From contig CAJPFN010000019.1 of assembly GCA_905339215.1 (NCBI GenBank), forward strand, positions 1-64,000: a DNA stretch of 64,000 nt, given 5' to 3'. Within the stretch, counting starts at the first letter, position 1. Every line of letters begins with the position of its first letter. Origin of the DNA: Rhizobiaceae bacterium (GTDB taxonomy: Bacteria > Pseudomonadota > Alphaproteobacteria > Rhizobiales > Rhizobiaceae). Below are positions 39,323-48,066 of the stretch, piece after piece. The notes beneath the pieces are model-generated. The model saw only the letters and a list, made by a program, of their open reading frames with translations. It did no database searches and was not told the DNA's origin. A program made the position numbers and the translations under genes.

Positions 39323-41392
39323 TTACTGCGCGCTGGCGACCGGCGCGACCAGCGGCGTGATGCGCCGGATGGCGACGCGGCGGTTCTGCCGCTCGGGCTC
39401 CTCGGTCTTCACCTTGAGATACTGCTCGCCGTAGCCCTGGGTGGCGAGGTTCTCCGGCGGGATGGCGAAGACGCTGGTCAACACCTCCGCCACGGCCTCG
39501 GCGCGGCGGTCCGACAGGGCGAGGTTGGCGACGTCGGAACCGACGGCGTCGGTGTGGCCCTCGATCAGGAAGGTCTCGGCCGGGTTCTCCTCGAGCAGGC
39601 GCTCCATTGCCTGGGCTACGCCCTCGAGCCGCGCGATCTCGCTTTCGGCGATCGAGGCCGAGCCGAACTCGAAGGTGATGGTGTCGAGGTCGACGCGGCG
39701 CGTCTTGTCGCGGATGCGGGCTGAGCGCTTCACCTCGTCGATCGAGTAGAGCCGTTCGACGCGCTCGACCGGCGGCTGGTCGAGGAAGGCGTAATAGGCG
39801 TCCGCGTCGCGAACCCGCCCGGCGTCGAGGATGTACTCCTCGACCGGGATGGTAAGCCGCATCGGCGGCAGGTCCCGGCCCGGATCGCGCCAGTCGCGGA
39901 CGTCCGCGTAATATTCGTCCTCGACGTAGACCAGCACGGTTTCGCGGCCGTCCGGCGCGATCCGCGAGCGGCGGATGACGTCGCCGTAGCGGTCGCGGAT
40001 GGTGACGATCTGCACGCCGTTCTCGCGCACGATCACCTCGCGGATCCTGCCGCGCGGTAGTTCCTCATAATAGACGTCACGCGCGCCGCGGGCGATACGC
40101 GGCCGGTCGTTGCTCTCGACGATGATCCGGTTGTCGATGCGGATGACGATGCGGTCGCCGATCTCGCGCACCACCTCCGCGCCTTCGGGCCGCTCCTCGC
40201 GCCGGTCCTCCGGGCGCCGGTCGACGCGGCGCCCTTCCTCCTGGGTCACCGGCACGATTTCCTGCGGGCGCGCCTGTTCCTGGGCGGCCGTGTCGTCGGC
40301 GGGCGGCGACAGGGCCTCCGCCGGCTGCTGCGGCGCAGGCTCTTCGGCAGGCGCTTCGCCGGCGGGCTGCTCACCGGGCGAAGTCTGTTCGCCGGTCGTG
40401 GGTTGGTCGCCTTCCGTCGTTTCGCCGTTTCCGGGCTGTTCCTTCTGGCTGTCCAGCACAGGAGCGGCGCCCTCGGGCTGCTCGCCGCCGCCGGCATCCG
40501 CCGGCTGATCACCGGCGGGCTGTGGGTCAGCTGGCTGTTCGCCGTCCTGCGATCCACCTTCCGGAGAGCGCGGCTCGGCGTCCGGCGCGTCCGGTGCGGC
40601 GTCGTCGCCGTTGGCGGCGGGCGCCTGCGGGCTCGGCTGCGGCTGCGGCGCGCCTGCCTCGGGGGCAACCTGCGGCGCAGGTTCGGGACGTGGCGCGTCC
40701 TCTGGGGTGGCGTCGGCGGGCGGCTCAGCGCCGCCGTCCGGTCCGGCCTGATCGCCGGCATCCGCCGGGGGTTCCGCCGAGCGAGGTTCGGGCTGGACTT
40801 CTTCCGATTGATCTTCGTCGGCCTGGCCTTCTTCCGGCTGGCCGGACTCGGGCCGCTCCGCTGCGGGTTGTTCGGGCGCGGCCTGCGGGGCCGGTTCTTC
40901 CGCGGGTGCTTCGCGCGGGGCCCGGGCGGCCTCCGGCGCGGGCTCGGGTTCAGGCTCGGCGCGCGGCGACGGCTGCTCGGCCTCAGGGGCGGCTTCCGGC
41001 GCGGGCTCGCTACGCGGCGCCGGCTCCGCGGCGCGTGGCGGCGCCTCGGGTTGGGCCTCGGGTTCGGCCGGGCGTTCCTCGGGCGGGGCCACCTCAGCCG
41101 GCGCGGCTTTCGGCTGCGGCTCCGGCTTGGGCGCTTCAGCTGGGGCGGGCTCGGCGTCGCCTTCCTCCGCGGGGGCCTCGCGGTTCTGACGGCGCTTCGC
41201 CTTCTCCTCCTCGTCCTCGGGTTCGGCTTGGGCCAGGATGAACGGGCGCGCGACGTGTTGCGCGGTGGCGTTGGGCTCCGTTGCGGCCGGCGCCGGGCGG
41301 ACGGCCGCCGGGACCTGGGCATAGGCCAGGGGCGACGTTGCCATCACCAGCCCGATGGCGGTGCCGGCCAAGATCCTCGCATGGCGTTTCAT
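39323..41392 (-). CDS. OmpA-family outer membrane protein with a long acidic Pro/Ala/Glu region
   Basis: A 689-residue envelope protein. After a signal peptide (cleavage at AYA) there is a very long low-complexity region (about residues 45-385) of Pro, Ala, Glu, Asp and Gln, such as EPEPEPAPEAARAPREAPAE. A middle domain (about 400-530) rich in Arg, Ile and Tyr follows (VIVRENGVQIVTIRDRYGD). The C-terminal OmpA-like peptidoglycan-binding domain (about 575-689) includes FLIEGHTDAVGSDVANLALS, DRRAEAVAEVL and RRVAIRRI. The low-complexity part probably spans the periplasm or peptidoglycan. AAGGAG precedes the ATG at 41392. Confidence 0.9.
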   Translation of the reverse strand: MKRHARILAGTAIGLVMATSPLAYAQVPAAVRPAPAATEPNATAQHVARPFILAQAEPEDEEEKAKRRQNREAPAEEGDAEPAPAEAPKPEPQPKAAPAEVAPPEERPAEPEAQPEAPPRAAEPAPRSEPAPEAAPEAEQPSPRAEPEPEPAPEAARAPREAPAEEPAPQAAPEQPAAERPESGQPEEGQADEDQSEEVQPEPRSAEPPADAGDQAGPDGGAEPPADATPEDAPRPEPAPQVAPEAGAPQPQPSPQAPAANGDDAAPDAPDAEPRSPEGGSQDGEQPADPQPAGDQPADAGGGEQPEGAAPVLDSQKEQPGNGETTEGDQPTTGEQTSPGEQPAGEAPAEEPAPQQPAEALSPPADDTAAQEQARPQEIVPVTQEEGRRVDRRPEDRREERPEGAEVVREIGDRIVIRIDNRIIVESNDRPRIARGARDVYYEELPRGRIREVIVRENGVQIVTIRDRYGDVIRRSRIAPDGRETVLVYVEDEYYADVRDWRDPGRDLPPMRLTIPVEEYILDAGRVRDADAYYAFLDQPPVERVERLYSIDEVKRSARIRDKTRRVDLDTITFEFGSASIAESEIARLEGVAQAMERLLEENPAETFLIEGHTDAVGSDVANLALSDRRAEAVAEVLTSVFAIPPENLATQGYGEQYLKVKTEEPERQNRRVAIRRITPLVAPVASAQ

Positions 41393-41592
41393 GGAATTCT
41401 CCTTGTTGAGGGCGTCCTTCGGGACGCCAAACCCCCTGCGGCCCGGTTGGTTCCGCGGCGGCGGCGAATGCGGCGGGACGACGGCGCGGGTGCGGCCGGC
41501 CGGTGGCGAAGCGGCATGACGAAGGGGCCGCGGCAGTTGCGGGCGCAACCGCGCCCCTTGACCGCGGCCGCGGCACGGGCCACACCCGCGCC

Positions 41593-42039
41593 ATGAGCCA
41601 GCCGTTCTGGAAGACCAAGACCCTCGAGGCGATGAGCCTGGCGGAGTGGGAATCGCTCTGCGACGGCTGCGGCAAGTGCTGCCTGTCGAAGCTCGAGGAC
41701 GAGGACACCGGCGAGATCTACTGGACGACGGTCGGCTGCCGGCTGCTCGACGCCGGGACCTGCCGCTGCCGCGACTACGGCAACCGGCTGGCGCTCGTTT
41801 CGGACTGCGTGAAGCTGACGCCACTGAACGTGCGCACCATCCCCTGGCTGCCCGAGACCTGCGCCTATCGCCTGGTCATGGAAGGGCAGGACCTCGCCTG
41901 GTGGCACCCGCTAGTGTCGGGTCGAGGCGAGACCGTGCACAAGGCCGGCATCTCCGTGCGCGGCAAGGTGACGGCCTCGGAGACGGAACTGGAACAGCCG
42001 GAAGACTATTTCGACCACATGGTCGATGGCGAACCTTGA
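41593..42039 (+). CDS. YcgN-family (UPF0260) cysteine-cluster protein
   Basis: A 148-residue protein with a metal-binding cysteine pattern: [16 protein letters not shown] near residues 23-38, then [20 protein letters not shown] and ETCAYR. This is the conserved UPF0260/YcgN layout, in which the cysteines are likely to hold an iron-sulfur or zinc centre. Function unknown. It overlaps nothing upstream; 10 bases separate its stop from the next gene, so the two are probably co-transcribed. Confidence 0.92.
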   Translation: MSQPFWKTKTLEAMSLAEWESLCDGCGKCCLSKLEDEDTGEIYWTTVGCRLLDAGTCRCRDYGNRLALVSDCVKLTPLNVRTIPWLPETCAYRLVMEGQDLAWWHPLVSGRGETVHKAGISVRGKVTASETELEQPEDYFDHMVDGEP

Positions 42040-42049
42040 GGAGAGGATG

Positions 42050-42457
42050 ATGAGCGAGCCGGAAGCGCGGGAACTTGTCGGGCGCTTCGTCGCCGCTTTC
42101 AACGCCGGCGACCACGAAGCGATGCTCGCCCTGCTCTCGGACGACGTGGCGCACGACCTCGCCGACGGCCGCCGCGAAATCGGCCGCGATCCGTTCCGCT
42201 GGTTTCTTGGACTGCAGGCGCGGCATTTCCGCGAGACCTGGGCCGACGTCGCCGTGATGGCCGGCGAGGGCGGCGGGCGCGCGGCGGCGGAGTTCACCCG
42301 GCGCGGCACCTATCTCGCCGCAGCCGACGGGCTGCCGCCGGCTTCGGGCCAGCGCTATGCCGTGGCGGCGGGACTGTTCTTCGAGGTCGATGACGGGTTG
42401 ATCACGCGCGTCTCCGACTACTCAAGCCTGGCAACGCTGGCGGCCGCCCTGCGTTGA
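42050..42457 (+). CDS. NTF2-like (SnoaL/ketosteroid-isomerase-type) protein
   Basis: A 135-residue alpha+beta barrel protein. The opening helix VGRFVAAFNAGDHEAMLALLSDDVAHDL and the closing strand block FFEVDDGLITRVSDYSSL are characteristic of NTF2-like small-molecule-binding or isomerase domains. Substrate unknown. GAGGAG 6 bases before the ATG at 42050 decides this start over ATG 42047 and 42026. It follows the YcgN gene by 10 bases. Confidence 0.87.
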   Translation: MSEPEARELVGRFVAAFNAGDHEAMLALLSDDVAHDLADGRREIGRDPFRWFLGLQARHFRETWADVAVMAGEGGGRAAAEFTRRGTYLAAADGLPPASGQRYAVAAGLFFEVDDGLITRVSDYSSLATLAAALR

Positions 42458-42579
42458 GACCGGGCATGAACGGCACATGAACGGCCGGTTCGCGCTCCGT
42501 TCAGCGGCGCCGTGCGATTGTCCACCCATCGCTTCGGCGATGAAGGACAAGAAAAGCCCCCGCCCCCAGGAGTAGACCG

Positions 42580-42948
42580 ATGTTCAACAAGATCAAGACT
42601 GCAGCCCTCTCGGCCATCGTCGCCTTCGGCACGCTCGCAGCCATCCCCGCGACCGCCCAGGCCGACAGCCTCTACCTCAATTTCGGCGGCCACGGCGCCG
42701 GCATCGGCCTTCGTTTCGGCGACAGCGGCCACAGCTGGCGCGATCATGACCGCCGCCACGACCGTCGCGACTGGCGCTCCAATCGCTGCACGCCGGAGCG
42801 TGCGTTGTGGAAGGCCGACCGCATGGGCATCCACCGCGCCCGCGTCGTCGACGTCGACCGCCACTCCATCGTGATCCGCGGCCGCGCCCGCGGCGATCGG
42901 GTGCACGTGGTCTTCGGTCGCGCCCGCCACTGCCCGATCGTCGGCTGA
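42580..42948 (+). CDS. Small secreted basic protein of unknown function
   Basis: A 122-residue protein with a signal peptide (cleavage at AQA, residue about 28). The mature part starts with a Gly-rich strand (LYLNFGGHGAGIGLRFGD), then a His/Asp/Arg stretch (HDRRHDRRDWRSNRC) and a compact end (HSIVIRGRARGDRVHVVFGR). Two cysteines could pair. Such proteins are common and unnamed in rhizobia. An AGGAG lies before the ATG. A strong bidirectional terminator follows at 42991. Confidence 0.75.
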   Translation: MFNKIKTAALSAIVAFGTLAAIPATAQADSLYLNFGGHGAGIGLRFGDSGHSWRDHDRRHDRRDWRSNRCTPERALWKADRMGIHRARVVDVDRHSIVIRGRARGDRVHVVFGRARHCPIVG

Positions 42949-42990
42949 CGCGCCGGCGAGAGCTGGACGGGACGAGACCGTAAAAAGAAA

Positions 42991-43024
42991 AGCCCCGGAG
43001 GCCAGGCCTCCGGGGCTTCTTTTT
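42991..43024. terminator. Bidirectional intrinsic terminator
   Basis: A 13-bp perfect stem AGCCCCGGAGGCC (42991-43003) / GGCCTCCGGGGCT (43005-43017) flanked by A-rich sequence on the left (42982-42990) and TCTTTTT on the right. It sits between the convergent genes ending at 42948 and 43081 and can end both transcripts. Confidence 0.92.
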
Positions 43025-43080
43025 AAAGGTCCTGCCCCATGGCGGCCAGCCTATCGGCGGCCGCCATGGGGCAGGTGCGA

Positions 43081-43782
43081 TCACCTCAGCTCGAAGCTCA
43101 TGTTGACCTGGACCTTGTAGGAATTCTCGCCGGCCTCGACGGGCACGGCGGCGTCGGCCGGCAGCGCCTTGGCGAGGAACGGCTCGGGTCCGGAGACATA
43201 GGACTGTTCCGAGATCTCGACGACGCGGCCCAGCGAAACGCCGGCGGCCTCGGCGAGCGTACGCGCCTTGGCGATGGCATCGGCGACGGCTTTCTTGCGC
43301 GCCTCGGTGAGCGCAGCAGATGGATCGTCGTTGGCGAAGGTGACTCCGCCGCCCTGGTTGACGCCGAGCGTGACCGCCTTGTCGATGATCTCGCCGGTCC
43401 TGGCGAGGTCGCGCACGCGCACCGACAGCGTGTTGGTCACCTGGTAGGCGGCGAGGCGCGCTTCCTGGGTGCCGTCCGGCTTGTTGCTGTAGTCATAGCG
43501 CGGCGAAATCTGGATGCCGGCGGTCTGCAGGTCGCGGTCCTCGACGCCGGAAGCCTTCATGGCGGCGATCACCGCGGCCATGGCCGCGTTGTTCGCGTCG
43601 AGCGCCTCGCGCGCGGTCGGCGCCTCGCGCATCACAGACAGCGATAGGAGCGCCATGTCGGGCGCCAGCGCGGCCTGGCCTTCGCCCATCACGACGACGC
43701 GGGGCGGCGGCGGCTCGGCGGCAGCCGCCGCGACAGGCACGGCAAGGGCGGCGGCGAGGACGAGCGCGGGCAGTCTCGGCAT
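43081..43782 (-). CDS. SIMPL-domain (DUF541) periplasmic protein
   Basis: A 233-residue protein with a signal peptide (cleavage near AAAA). The SIMPL fold shows in VVMGEGQAALAPDMALLSLSVMREAP, the conserved GVEDRDLQTAGIQISPRYDY and VTNTLSVRVRDLARTGEIIDKAV. The final block has the AKTLAEAAG-like helix (KARTLAEAAGVSLG). Family members are periplasmic and of unclear role, sometimes linked to oxidative stress. Ends at the bidirectional terminator. Confidence 0.92.
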   Translation of the reverse strand: MPRLPALVLAAALAVPVAAAAAEPPPPRVVVMGEGQAALAPDMALLSLSVMREAPTAREALDANNAAMAAVIAAMKASGVEDRDLQTAGIQISPRYDYSNKPDGTQEARLAAYQVTNTLSVRVRDLARTGEIIDKAVTLGVNQGGGVTFANDDPSAALTEARKKAVADAIAKARTLAEAAGVSLGRVVEISEQSYVSGPEPFLAKALPADAAVPVEAGENSYKVQVNMSFELR

Positions 43783-43890
43783 GGTGGTCTCCGTTGCGTT
43801 GGTCGACGCGGACGCTAGGCGGCGATTGTGGGACGATTACGGCGCTTTTCCTTGTCTACCGCCGAAAAAGCCTCTAATCGACGCGCCGTG

Positions 43891-43966
43891 GGGCCTGTAG
43901 CTCAATGGTTAGAGCCGGCGGCTCATAACCGCTTGGTTGGGGGTTCGAGTCCCTCCGGGCCCACCA
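43891..43966 (+). tRNA. tRNA with CAT anticodon, tRNA-Ile2 type (often annotated as tRNA-Met)
   Basis: A full cloverleaf is readable: acceptor GGGCCTG (43891-43897) pairs with CGGGCCC (43956-43962), D-arm GCTC...GAGC, anticodon stem GGCGG/CCGCT with loop CTCATAA (anticodon CAT at 43924-43926), T-arm GGGTTCGAGTCCC, discriminator A and an encoded CCA (43964-43966). The initiator features (unpaired first base pair, GGG/CCC in the anticodon stem) are absent. The body resembles tRNA-Ile2, whose CAT is changed to lysidine-AU by TilS, more than elongator tRNA-Met. Confidence 0.93.
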
Positions 43967-43986
43967 ATTCCCCTTGTACGGCCCGG

Positions 43987-44025
43987 AGACATGGGTAACA
44001 GATTGTACCTAAGACATGGGTGACA
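43987..44025. mobile_element. Remnant of an IS481-type insertion sequence end
   Basis: Two direct copies of a 14-base motif, AGACATGGGTAACA (43987-44000) and AGACATGGGTGACA (44012-44025), 25 bases apart and starting about 20 bases past the tRNA 3' end. In the IS481 family, paired 'GAGACATGGGTGACA' sites are characteristic of the terminal region bound by the transposase. No transposase gene or second end was seen, so this is at most a leftover. Recognition is from memory of the motif. Confidence 0.5.
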
Positions 44026-44076
44026 ACCTCGTACAGATCGGGTTGTCGTTTGTCTTGGCGGCAACAACCGGCGGTT

Positions 44077-45267
44077 CTACGCCGACAGCGCTTCGCGAAT
44101 GGCCTTGACTGCCGCGAGCGCGGTGCGGCTGCGCGTGACGTTCACGAATTCCGGCCAGCTCGAGAGGATGACGACGGCGAAGTCCGCCTCGGGATCGATG
44201 TAGATCAGCTGTCCGAAGACGCCGCGCGCCATGTAGGCGCGGCGCTTGACGTCCTCGATCCAGAACTGGTTGTGATAGGCCCCCTCCGGCAGTACTTCGC
44301 GGTAGATGCCACCAAAGAGCTCCGGCCGGGCGCCCGAACGGGTCTCCTCGATCCAGGCCGCGGGAACGATGCGGCGGCCGCCGATCTCGCCGCCGCGCAG
44401 GTGCAGCAGGGCGAAGCGCGCATAGTCGCGCAACGTCGCGTTGAAACCGCCGTTGCCGAGCGCATATCCAGCCGGGTCAACCGTGAATTCGGCGTCTTCC
44501 GCCGCCCCCATCGGCGCCCACAATTCGCGGCTCACCAATTCCGCGAGGCGCGTTCCGGCGACACGCTCCAGCACGAAGGACAGGACATCCGCCTCGACCG
44601 AGCGATAGCGGAAGGAGGCGCCGTGCGCGCATTCCGCTTCCTTCAGAGACAGAACCAGTTCCCAGACGTTCGAGGGCCAATTCGGGTCGCTGCGCTCCTT
44701 CCAGCCGCAGGCTGCGTCCATCTTCGCCATGTGCGAGTCGACTGCGGTATAGGTCTCATCGAAAACGACGCCGCTGGTCATGTCCAGAACATGCTGCAAC
44801 GTCGCGCCGCGATAGGCGGTCGTCTCCAGTTCCGGCAGATAGTGGGTGACAGGCGCGACCGGATCGACAAGGCCGCGACCGACCAGGATGCCGAAGACCG
44901 TACCGACCACGGACTTCGCCACTGATTGCGACAGGTGGCGCGTGCGTGGAGTCATGCCGTTCAGATAGCGCTCGGCGACGACCTTGCCGCGATGGATCAC
45001 CAGCATGCCATCGGCATAGCTCGACTCCAGGAAGCCGCCGATCGTGTCGCTTCGGCCGTCCAGCGTGTAGCCGATGGCGTCGATGTCCTGCAGGTCCTCG
45101 GGCAGCGGGCTTGCCGGACCCTGGCCACGCGAGACCCGGGTGGTCGGCACCATGTCGCGCACATGCTGGAAGGTCCACCGGTTCCACGGCGCGCGGTCCC
45201 AGTCCTGTCGCGGAATGGTCGGCGCCGCCGGCATGTTCGGGTCGCGGAACGAGGGAGTGCTGGTCAT
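44077..45267 (-). CDS. Serine hydrolase, class C beta-lactamase/6-aminohexanoate-dimer-hydrolase-like
   Basis: A 396-residue enzyme of the beta-lactamase/transpeptidase fold. The nucleophile motif is SVAKS in LSQSVAKSVVGTVFG (S-x-x-K), the second motif is YRS in FRYRSVEADVL (Y-x-S/N), and GNGGFNATLRDYARFALL is the usual late block. No signal peptide, so it acts in the cytoplasm. Cyclic or linear amides, including aminohexanoate dimers, are typical substrates of the NylB-like group. It is the last gene of the peptide-transporter operon, 43 bases after the RpiR gene, and probably hydrolyses what that importer brings in. Confidence 0.85.
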   Translation of the reverse strand: MTSTPSFRDPNMPAAPTIPRQDWDRAPWNRWTFQHVRDMVPTTRVSRGQGPASPLPEDLQDIDAIGYTLDGRSDTIGGFLESSYADGMLVIHRGKVVAERYLNGMTPRTRHLSQSVAKSVVGTVFGILVGRGLVDPVAPVTHYLPELETTAYRGATLQHVLDMTSGVVFDETYTAVDSHMAKMDAACGWKERSDPNWPSNVWELVLSLKEAECAHGASFRYRSVEADVLSFVLERVAGTRLAELVSRELWAPMGAAEDAEFTVDPAGYALGNGGFNATLRDYARFALLHLRGGEIGGRRIVPAAWIEETRSGARPELFGGIYREVLPEGAYHNQFWIEDVKRRAYMARGVFGQLIYIDPEADFAVVILSSWPEFVNVTRSRTALAAVKAIREALSA

Positions 45268-45310
45268 CGCTTGATTTCTTTCACGTTGTCACTCGGGAGC
45301 CGCCGGCGGC

Positions 45311-46303
45311 TCAATCCTTCCGGCGCAGATAGCTGCCGCCCACGAACTCGCCGAAAAGGTTGCCCATGTCGCTCATCTTCGCGAAGTTCTCCTTCGCCTT
45401 CGGCCCGAGCCTCGTCGCCACCGCATCGAGCATGAGGTTGAGGACGGCGCTCAGGCTGGCCGTCGAATCCCAGAAGGTCTTCACATGGGTGTGCGTCTCG
45501 AACACGAAGCGCGTGTAGGCAAAGGCCCAGTGGCTGAACTTGTCGGTGACGATGACCAGCGGCATTTCCATCGACTTCAGCTTTTCCGCCAGCTTTATGC
45601 CTCGGGCTGCGTACGCGGCGGTGTCGACCATCACGACCAGGCTTTGCGCGGGATCCGCGCAGATGATCTCGCCATAGGTGCCGCTCGTATTGTCGACGAA
45701 GATGACGTTGGGACGGACCCACAGCAGGCGGCTGGCGAAATCCATCGCAAGGCCCTTGGACGCCTGGAAGCCGACGACGTAGACTGTGCCCGCCCTGGCA
45801 AGCGCGCCGGCGGCTTCGTCCCATATGTCGGTAGTAGCCAGTTCGTAGGCCTTTACGATGGCGTCGAGTTCGAGGCGCAGGCTTTCCTGCAGCGCCGGCT
45901 GCTGGCTCTCGCGCATGTTGAAGCGCGCCATGTAATCGTCGATGTCGCTGTCCTTCTCGGCCACCGAGATACGCAGCCGGTTCTTCAAGTCGCGCAGATT
46001 CTCGAAGCCAAGGCCGCGAACGAAACGCGACACGGTCATCTCGCTGACGCCGACCGCCTGCGCGATGCTGGAGCCGGTCTCGAAAGGAAGCGTCTGGATG
46101 TTGTCGAGCATGTAAGCAGCCAGATGCTGTTCGGACGGCGAAAACCCGGACATGCGCGCCCGGAGAATCGCGTCGAGGTCGATCTTCTCCTCGCCGCCGT
46201 TCGGTGCCCTGGCACCCTTGCCGCTTTCCGCTTCAGCCACGACAACCGCTCCCAGTGTTTTCCAACGCGAACTGCCGTCGGCCCTGTCCCCAACTGCCGA
46301 CAT
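45311..46303 (-). CDS. MurR/RpiR-family transcriptional regulator
   Basis: A 330-residue regulator. The N-terminal HTH (about residues 45-105) includes FSPSEQHLAAYMLDN and SIAQAVGVSEMTVSRFVRGLGF, as in RpiR proteins. The C-terminal SIS domain (about 150-280) shows VYVVGFQASKGLAMDFASRL, the sugar-phosphate or ligand binding region. The effector is unknown. GAGGGGG lies before the ATG at 46303. It sits between the ATPase gene and the hydrolase gene of the same transcript, so it is likely to control this operon; candidate operators lie at 51525-51572 before the binding-protein gene. Confidence 0.9.
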   Translation of the reverse strand: MSAVGDRADGSSRWKTLGAVVVAEAESGKGARAPNGGEEKIDLDAILRARMSGFSPSEQHLAAYMLDNIQTLPFETGSSIAQAVGVSEMTVSRFVRGLGFENLRDLKNRLRISVAEKDSDIDDYMARFNMRESQQPALQESLRLELDAIVKAYELATTDIWDEAAGALARAGTVYVVGFQASKGLAMDFASRLLWVRPNVIFVDNTSGTYGEIICADPAQSLVVMVDTAAYAARGIKLAEKLKSMEMPLVIVTDKFSHWAFAYTRFVFETHTHVKTFWDSTASLSAVLNLMLDAVATRLGPKAKENFAKMSDMGNLFGEFVGGSYLRRKD

Positions 46304-46392
46304 GGCTCGCCCCCTCTTCGTCCAGTTGCTGCGCAACCGCAAGGCGCACGGCTTCCCGCGGCAAGCGGCCGGCCCCGTCACGGGTGGTGTCT

Positions 46393-48066
46393 TCATCGCG
46401 CCGCATTGTTGAAAACCGGCGTCAGGGCGGAAGCGGCGTTCTTTGGCCCCAACTGGGCCAGCGATGCGACGAGCTCCTGCGTGTAGGAATGTCGTGGGAT
46501 GGAAAGGACTTGCCGGGCGGGGCCGTCCTCGACGATACGGCCCGCCTTGAAGACGTAGACGCGCTGGCAGATGCTGCTGACCACGGAGAGATCATGTGAA
46601 ATGTAGAGCAGCGTCAGCGCGCGCTCGCGTTGCAGGCGAAGCAGCAGTTCGAGGATCTGCGCCTGGGTGGTGACGTCGAGTGCGGAGGTGATCTCGTCGG
46701 CAATCAGCACCTGCGGCTCGAGCGCCAGTGCCCGCGCCAGTCCGACGCGTTGGCACTGCCCGCCGGAAAGCTGCCGCGGCTTGCGGTTACGCAGGGAGCG
46801 CGGCAACTCGACCATTTCCAGCAGTTCGTCGGCGCGCACCTGTGCCGTCCTGCGGTCGGCAAGCCCGTGCCGCCAGATCGGTTCGGCCACGGCCTCGGCG
46901 ATCGTCATGCGAGGATTGAGCGAGTCGTAGGGGTTCTGGAAGACCATCTGCACGCGCCGGCGGAAAGCCATGAGCGCATCGCCGGTGAGGCCATGGACCT
47001 CACGGCCGTCGAGGCGGATCGTGCCGCCGCTCGGCCGGTTCTGGCGAATGATCGTGCGGGCCAGCGTGCTTTTCCCCGAGCCACTTTCGCCGACGATACC
47101 GACCGTCTCGCCGGCGGCGATCTGCAGGTCGATGCCGTCGAGAGCAAGGAATGGCCCGGCCTTGCCCGCCCGGTCGCTGACCAGGCTGCGTCGGACCGGG
47201 AAGGACACCGACAGCCCTTCGACGCTGAGCAGCGGCGCGGCAGGCAGCGGTTCCGCCTTCACGCCGGGATAGCCTCTGCGGCTCGGCTGGGAATCGACCA
47301 GCAGCCTCGTATATGGGTGCCGCGGCCGGTTGATGACGTCGTCGATCGGCCCTTGTTCCACCACCTCGCCGTTGCGCATCACCACGACGCGCGAACAGAT
47401 GTCGGCTACGACGCCGAGATCGTGCGAGATGAGGATGATCGCCAGCCCGCGCTCGCGGTTCAAATCCTTAAGCAGCCTGAGGATGCGGGCCTGAACTGTG
47501 ACGTCGAGCGCCGTGGTAGGCTCGTCGGCGATCAGGAGTTTCGGCCCGCAGCCGATGGCGGCAGCGATCATGGCGCGCTGTTTCATGCCGCCGGAAAACT
47601 CGTGCGGATAGGAGCGGGCGCTCCTTTCGGGATCGCGGATACCGACATCGTCGAGCAGGCGGATCGCGCGACGCATCGCCTCACGACGGCCGATGCCGAG
47701 GTGGCGAACGATGGGCGCGGCGATCTGCCTTCCGATACGGCGCAATGGATCGAGATGAGAGGCGGGATTCTGGAAAATCATGCCGATGTCGCGACCTCGT
47801 AAGGCACACCAATCGGCGTCGCCGAGGGTCAGCAGGTCGCGCCCTTCCAGCCTGACCCCGCCGCCGGCGCGGGCCGTGCCGGGTAGCAGGCCCATTACGG
47901 CGCGGCAGGTGACGGACTTGCCCGAGCCGCTCTCGCCGACGATGCCGAGGATCTCGCCCGGTTGAACGTAGAACGACACGCCCCTGACGGCCTCGAAGCC
48001 GCCGAAACCGACGGTTAGGTCTTCGACCTCGAGCAGTGGTCGCGTCACGGTTTCCGTCCGGTTCAT
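46393..48066 (-). CDS. Peptide/nickel-type ABC transporter ATPase, two ATPase domains in one protein
   Basis: A 557-residue protein that fuses the two ATPases normally encoded separately (DppD and DppF types). First half: Walker A GESGSGKSV, signature FSGGMKQR, Walker B LLIADEPTTALD, tail motif RHPYTRLLVDSQPSRRGYPG. Second half: Walker A GESGSGKST, signature LSGGQCQR, Walker B VLIADEITSALD, tail RHSYTQELVAS. Both are complete. It powers import through the two permeases encoded just upstream. Its ATG at 48066 overlaps the stop of the permease gene by ATGA, so translation is coupled. Confidence 0.95.
   Translation of the reverse strand: MNRTETVTRPLLEVEDLTVGFGGFEAVRGVSFYVQPGEILGIVGESGSGKSVTCRAVMGLLPGTARAGGGVRLEGRDLLTLGDADWCALRGRDIGMIFQNPASHLDPLRRIGRQIAAPIVRHLGIGRREAMRRAIRLLDDVGIRDPERSARSYPHEFSGGMKQRAMIAAAIGCGPKLLIADEPTTALDVTVQARILRLLKDLNRERGLAIILISHDLGVVADICSRVVVMRNGEVVEQGPIDDVINRPRHPYTRLLVDSQPSRRGYPGVKAEPLPAAPLLSVEGLSVSFPVRRSLVSDRAGKAGPFLALDGIDLQIAAGETVGIVGESGSGKSTLARTIIRQNRPSGGTIRLDGREVHGLTGDALMAFRRRVQMVFQNPYDSLNPRMTIAEAVAEPIWRHGLADRRTAQVRADELLEMVELPRSLRNRKPRQLSGGQCQRVGLARALALEPQVLIADEITSALDVTTQAQILELLLRLQRERALTLLYISHDLSVVSSICQRVYVFKAGRIVEDGPARQVLSIPRHSYTQELVASLAQLGPKNAASALTPVFNNAAR

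Noticed and set aside
40246-41322. Arg/Pro-rich antisense and shifted frames in the OmpA gene
   Set aside because: They arise from the biased Pro/Ala/Glu codons of the real frame, which has a signal peptide and an OmpA domain.
43891-43966. Initiator tRNA-fMet
   Set aside because: The first base pair is a normal G-C and the anticodon stem lacks the three G-C pairs of initiators. The body matches Ile2.
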